DNA from: Clostridiales bacterium
GTDB taxonomy: Bacteria; Bacillota; Clostridia; Oscillospirales; Oscillospiraceae
Length of the DNA stretch: 6,994 nt
Assembly (NCBI GenBank): GCA_012516225.1
Contig: JAAYWX010000245.1
Span: 1 to 6,994, forward strand
Reading direction: 5' to 3'
Shown here: in pieces, positions 6,369 to 6,994 of the stretch
Layout: every line of letters starts with the position of its first letter
Position numbering within the stretch: position 1 is the first letter of the stretch
Made by a program: the position numbers and the translations under genes
The notes under the pieces: model-generated
Seen by the model: only the letters and a program-made list of their open reading frames with translations
Database searches by the model: none
Told to the model about the DNA's origin: nothing

Positions 6369-6608
6369 TTATTTGCCCGCAGGAATAAGATTTAAAGCTA
6401 ATGTCAGTATAACGAAAGCGAGACCGACCCACTTTGTCATTTTTGCGAGTTTTGCGTCCAGCGTAACTGCCTTGGCCTTAGACAAAAAGGTGTCCGCACC
6501 TCCGGCAATGGCGCCTGAAAGACCGGAACGCTTTCCCGACTGGAGAAGGACAACGCAGATAAGGAATACACAGGTTAAAAGCTGAATTATAGTAAGAGCG
6601 AGTTTCAT
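6369..6608 (-). CDS. secG: Preprotein translocase subunit SecG
   Basis: This 79-residue membrane protein belongs to the SecYEG channel, where SecG assists SecA-driven export. Two hydrophobic segments are clear (about residues 3-22 and 60-75). The first runs into the family hallmark VVLLQSGKRSGLSGAIAGG, followed by ADTFLSKA. The length is typical for Firmicutes SecG. The ribosome binding site AAAGGA lies 9 nt before the ATG. In many Firmicutes secG precedes rnr and smpB, but here it is followed directly by a terminator and a convergent citrate synthase gene, so it stands alone. It is divergent from the flavodoxin-like gene. Confidence 0.95.
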   Translation of the reverse strand: MKLALTIIQLLTCVFLICVVLLQSGKRSGLSGAIAGGADTFLSKAKAVTLDAKLAKMTKWVGLAFVILTLALNLIPAGK

Positions 6609-6670
6609 TCGAGTCAGTCCTTTCAGTATAGTAAAAGAGAAAACCTCTTATAAACACAGCCGCAAAGTGA

Positions 6671-6699
6671 ATAATATCACAACTAATGAGCCATTTCAA
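6671..6699 (-). promoter_or_regulatory. Promoter of secG
   Basis: On the minus strand, TTGAAA (6694-6699) and TATTAT (6671-6676) are separated by 17 bp, with TGA giving an extended -10. The start would be near 6664, for a leader of about 56 nt. Confidence 0.75.
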
Positions 6700-6761
6700 G
6701 ATATTTCTTGGAGATTTTAAGTTTTATTATCCGGAATGGGACGGAAAAGCAATATTGGCGG

Positions 6762-6790
6762 TGGAAATAACTGCAAGGATATGCTAAAAT
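6762..6790 (+). promoter_or_regulatory. Probable promoter of the flavodoxin-like gene
   Basis: TGGAAA (6762-6767) and TAAAAT (6785-6790) are 17 bp apart, with TGC before the -10 box (extended -10). The -35 box is weak. The predicted start near 6797 gives a leader of about 70 nt. A TATAAT at 6836-6841 is an alternative -10 box but has no recognisable -35 partner. Confidence 0.5.
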
Positions 6791-6804
6791 GTCCGACATG
6801 GACA
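6790..6804. promoter_or_regulatory. Dyad at the start site of the flavodoxin-like gene, possible operator
   Basis: TGTCC and GGACA form a perfect 5-bp dyad with a 5-bp spacer that begins at the last base of the -10 box and spans the predicted start site, where a repressor would act. The regulator is unknown and the arms are short. Confidence 0.35.
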
Positions 6805-6866
6805 GGACCGCAGTACCCACAGATATTATTACCTATATAATTTTTATTTAATAAGAGGTGTTAAAA

Positions 6867-6994
6867 ATGGCAAATACCGCTGTCATTTACAAATCAAATT
6901 ACGGAGCAACACGGAAATATGCGGCGCATATAGCGGACTCGCTTGGGGCGGATCTTTACGATTTGAAGCATACAAAGAAAATCGATTTTGAAAA
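6867..6994 (+). CDS. Flavodoxin-domain protein, 3' end outside the window
   Basis: Only the first 42 codons are present. They start at an ATG 6 nt after AGAGGTG. The N-terminus AVIYKSNYGATRKYAAHIAD has the first beta strand of a flavodoxin fold followed by the FMN phosphate loop S-N-Y-G-A-T (residues 10-15) and the start of the first helix. Proteins starting this way include small stand-alone flavodoxins and the HemG-like flavodoxin-fold proteins annotated as protoporphyrinogen oxidase in anaerobes; the visible part cannot separate these. A redox role with bound FMN in the cytoplasm is inferred. The gene is divergent from secG and has its own promoter, so no functional link to its neighbours is shown. 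Confidence 0.85.
   Translation, partial: MANTAVIYKSNYGATRKYAAHIADSLGADLYDLKHTKKIDFE

Noticed and set aside
6478..6699. Minus-strand frame overlapping secG and its promoter
   Set aside because: It runs through the secG promoter and ribosome binding site in another frame and has no family features.

Overview
The window reads as chromosomal DNA from an anaerobic, low-to-mid G+C Firmicute, most likely a member of the Clostridia. This is inferred from the clostridial style of the citrate synthase and isocitrate dehydrogenase, strong AGGAGG-type ribosome binding sites, near-consensus sigma-A promoters, and a tRNA-Gly with the form usual in that group. No phylogeny could be run.

Layout. Positions 30-103 hold a tRNA-Gly(CCC) on the minus strand with its own promoter. 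Positions about 190-1069 are a decayed IS256-family (mutator-type) insertion sequence: the transposase is broken by frameshifts, stops and a large internal deletion, and imperfect terminal inverted repeats can still be seen. Positions 1183-4779 are a two-gene minus-strand operon with promoter and terminator: an aconitase-superfamily hydratase followed 12 bp later by NADP-type isocitrate dehydrogenase (icd). A 232-bp divergent control region (4719-4950) separates it from a plus-strand citrate synthase gene (TTG start, 4951-6312). A bidirectional terminator lies between citrate synthase and a convergent secG. A flavodoxin-like gene starts at 6867 and runs off the window.

The three metabolic genes together make the oxidative branch from oxaloacetate plus acetyl-CoA through citrate and isocitrate to 2-oxoglutarate. 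In fermentative anaerobes this branch usually feeds glutamate synthesis rather than a full cycle. The divergent arrangement suggests joint control from the shared intergenic region, where a perfect 13-bp palindrome sits on the citrate synthase -35 box.

Most notable points: (1) the isocitrate dehydrogenase has Ser where the family has the substrate-binding Arg equivalent to human IDH1 Arg132, the position hit by neomorphic cancer mutations; (2) the aconitase is of the YbhJ-like type and lacks the usual Asp-His pair; (3) the tRNA-Gly has a G53-G61 mismatch in place of the near-invariant G53-C61 pair; (4) two dyads in the divergent promoter region have centres 84 bp apart. I saw no CRISPR array, defence system, prophage or other clearly undescribed multi-gene system.
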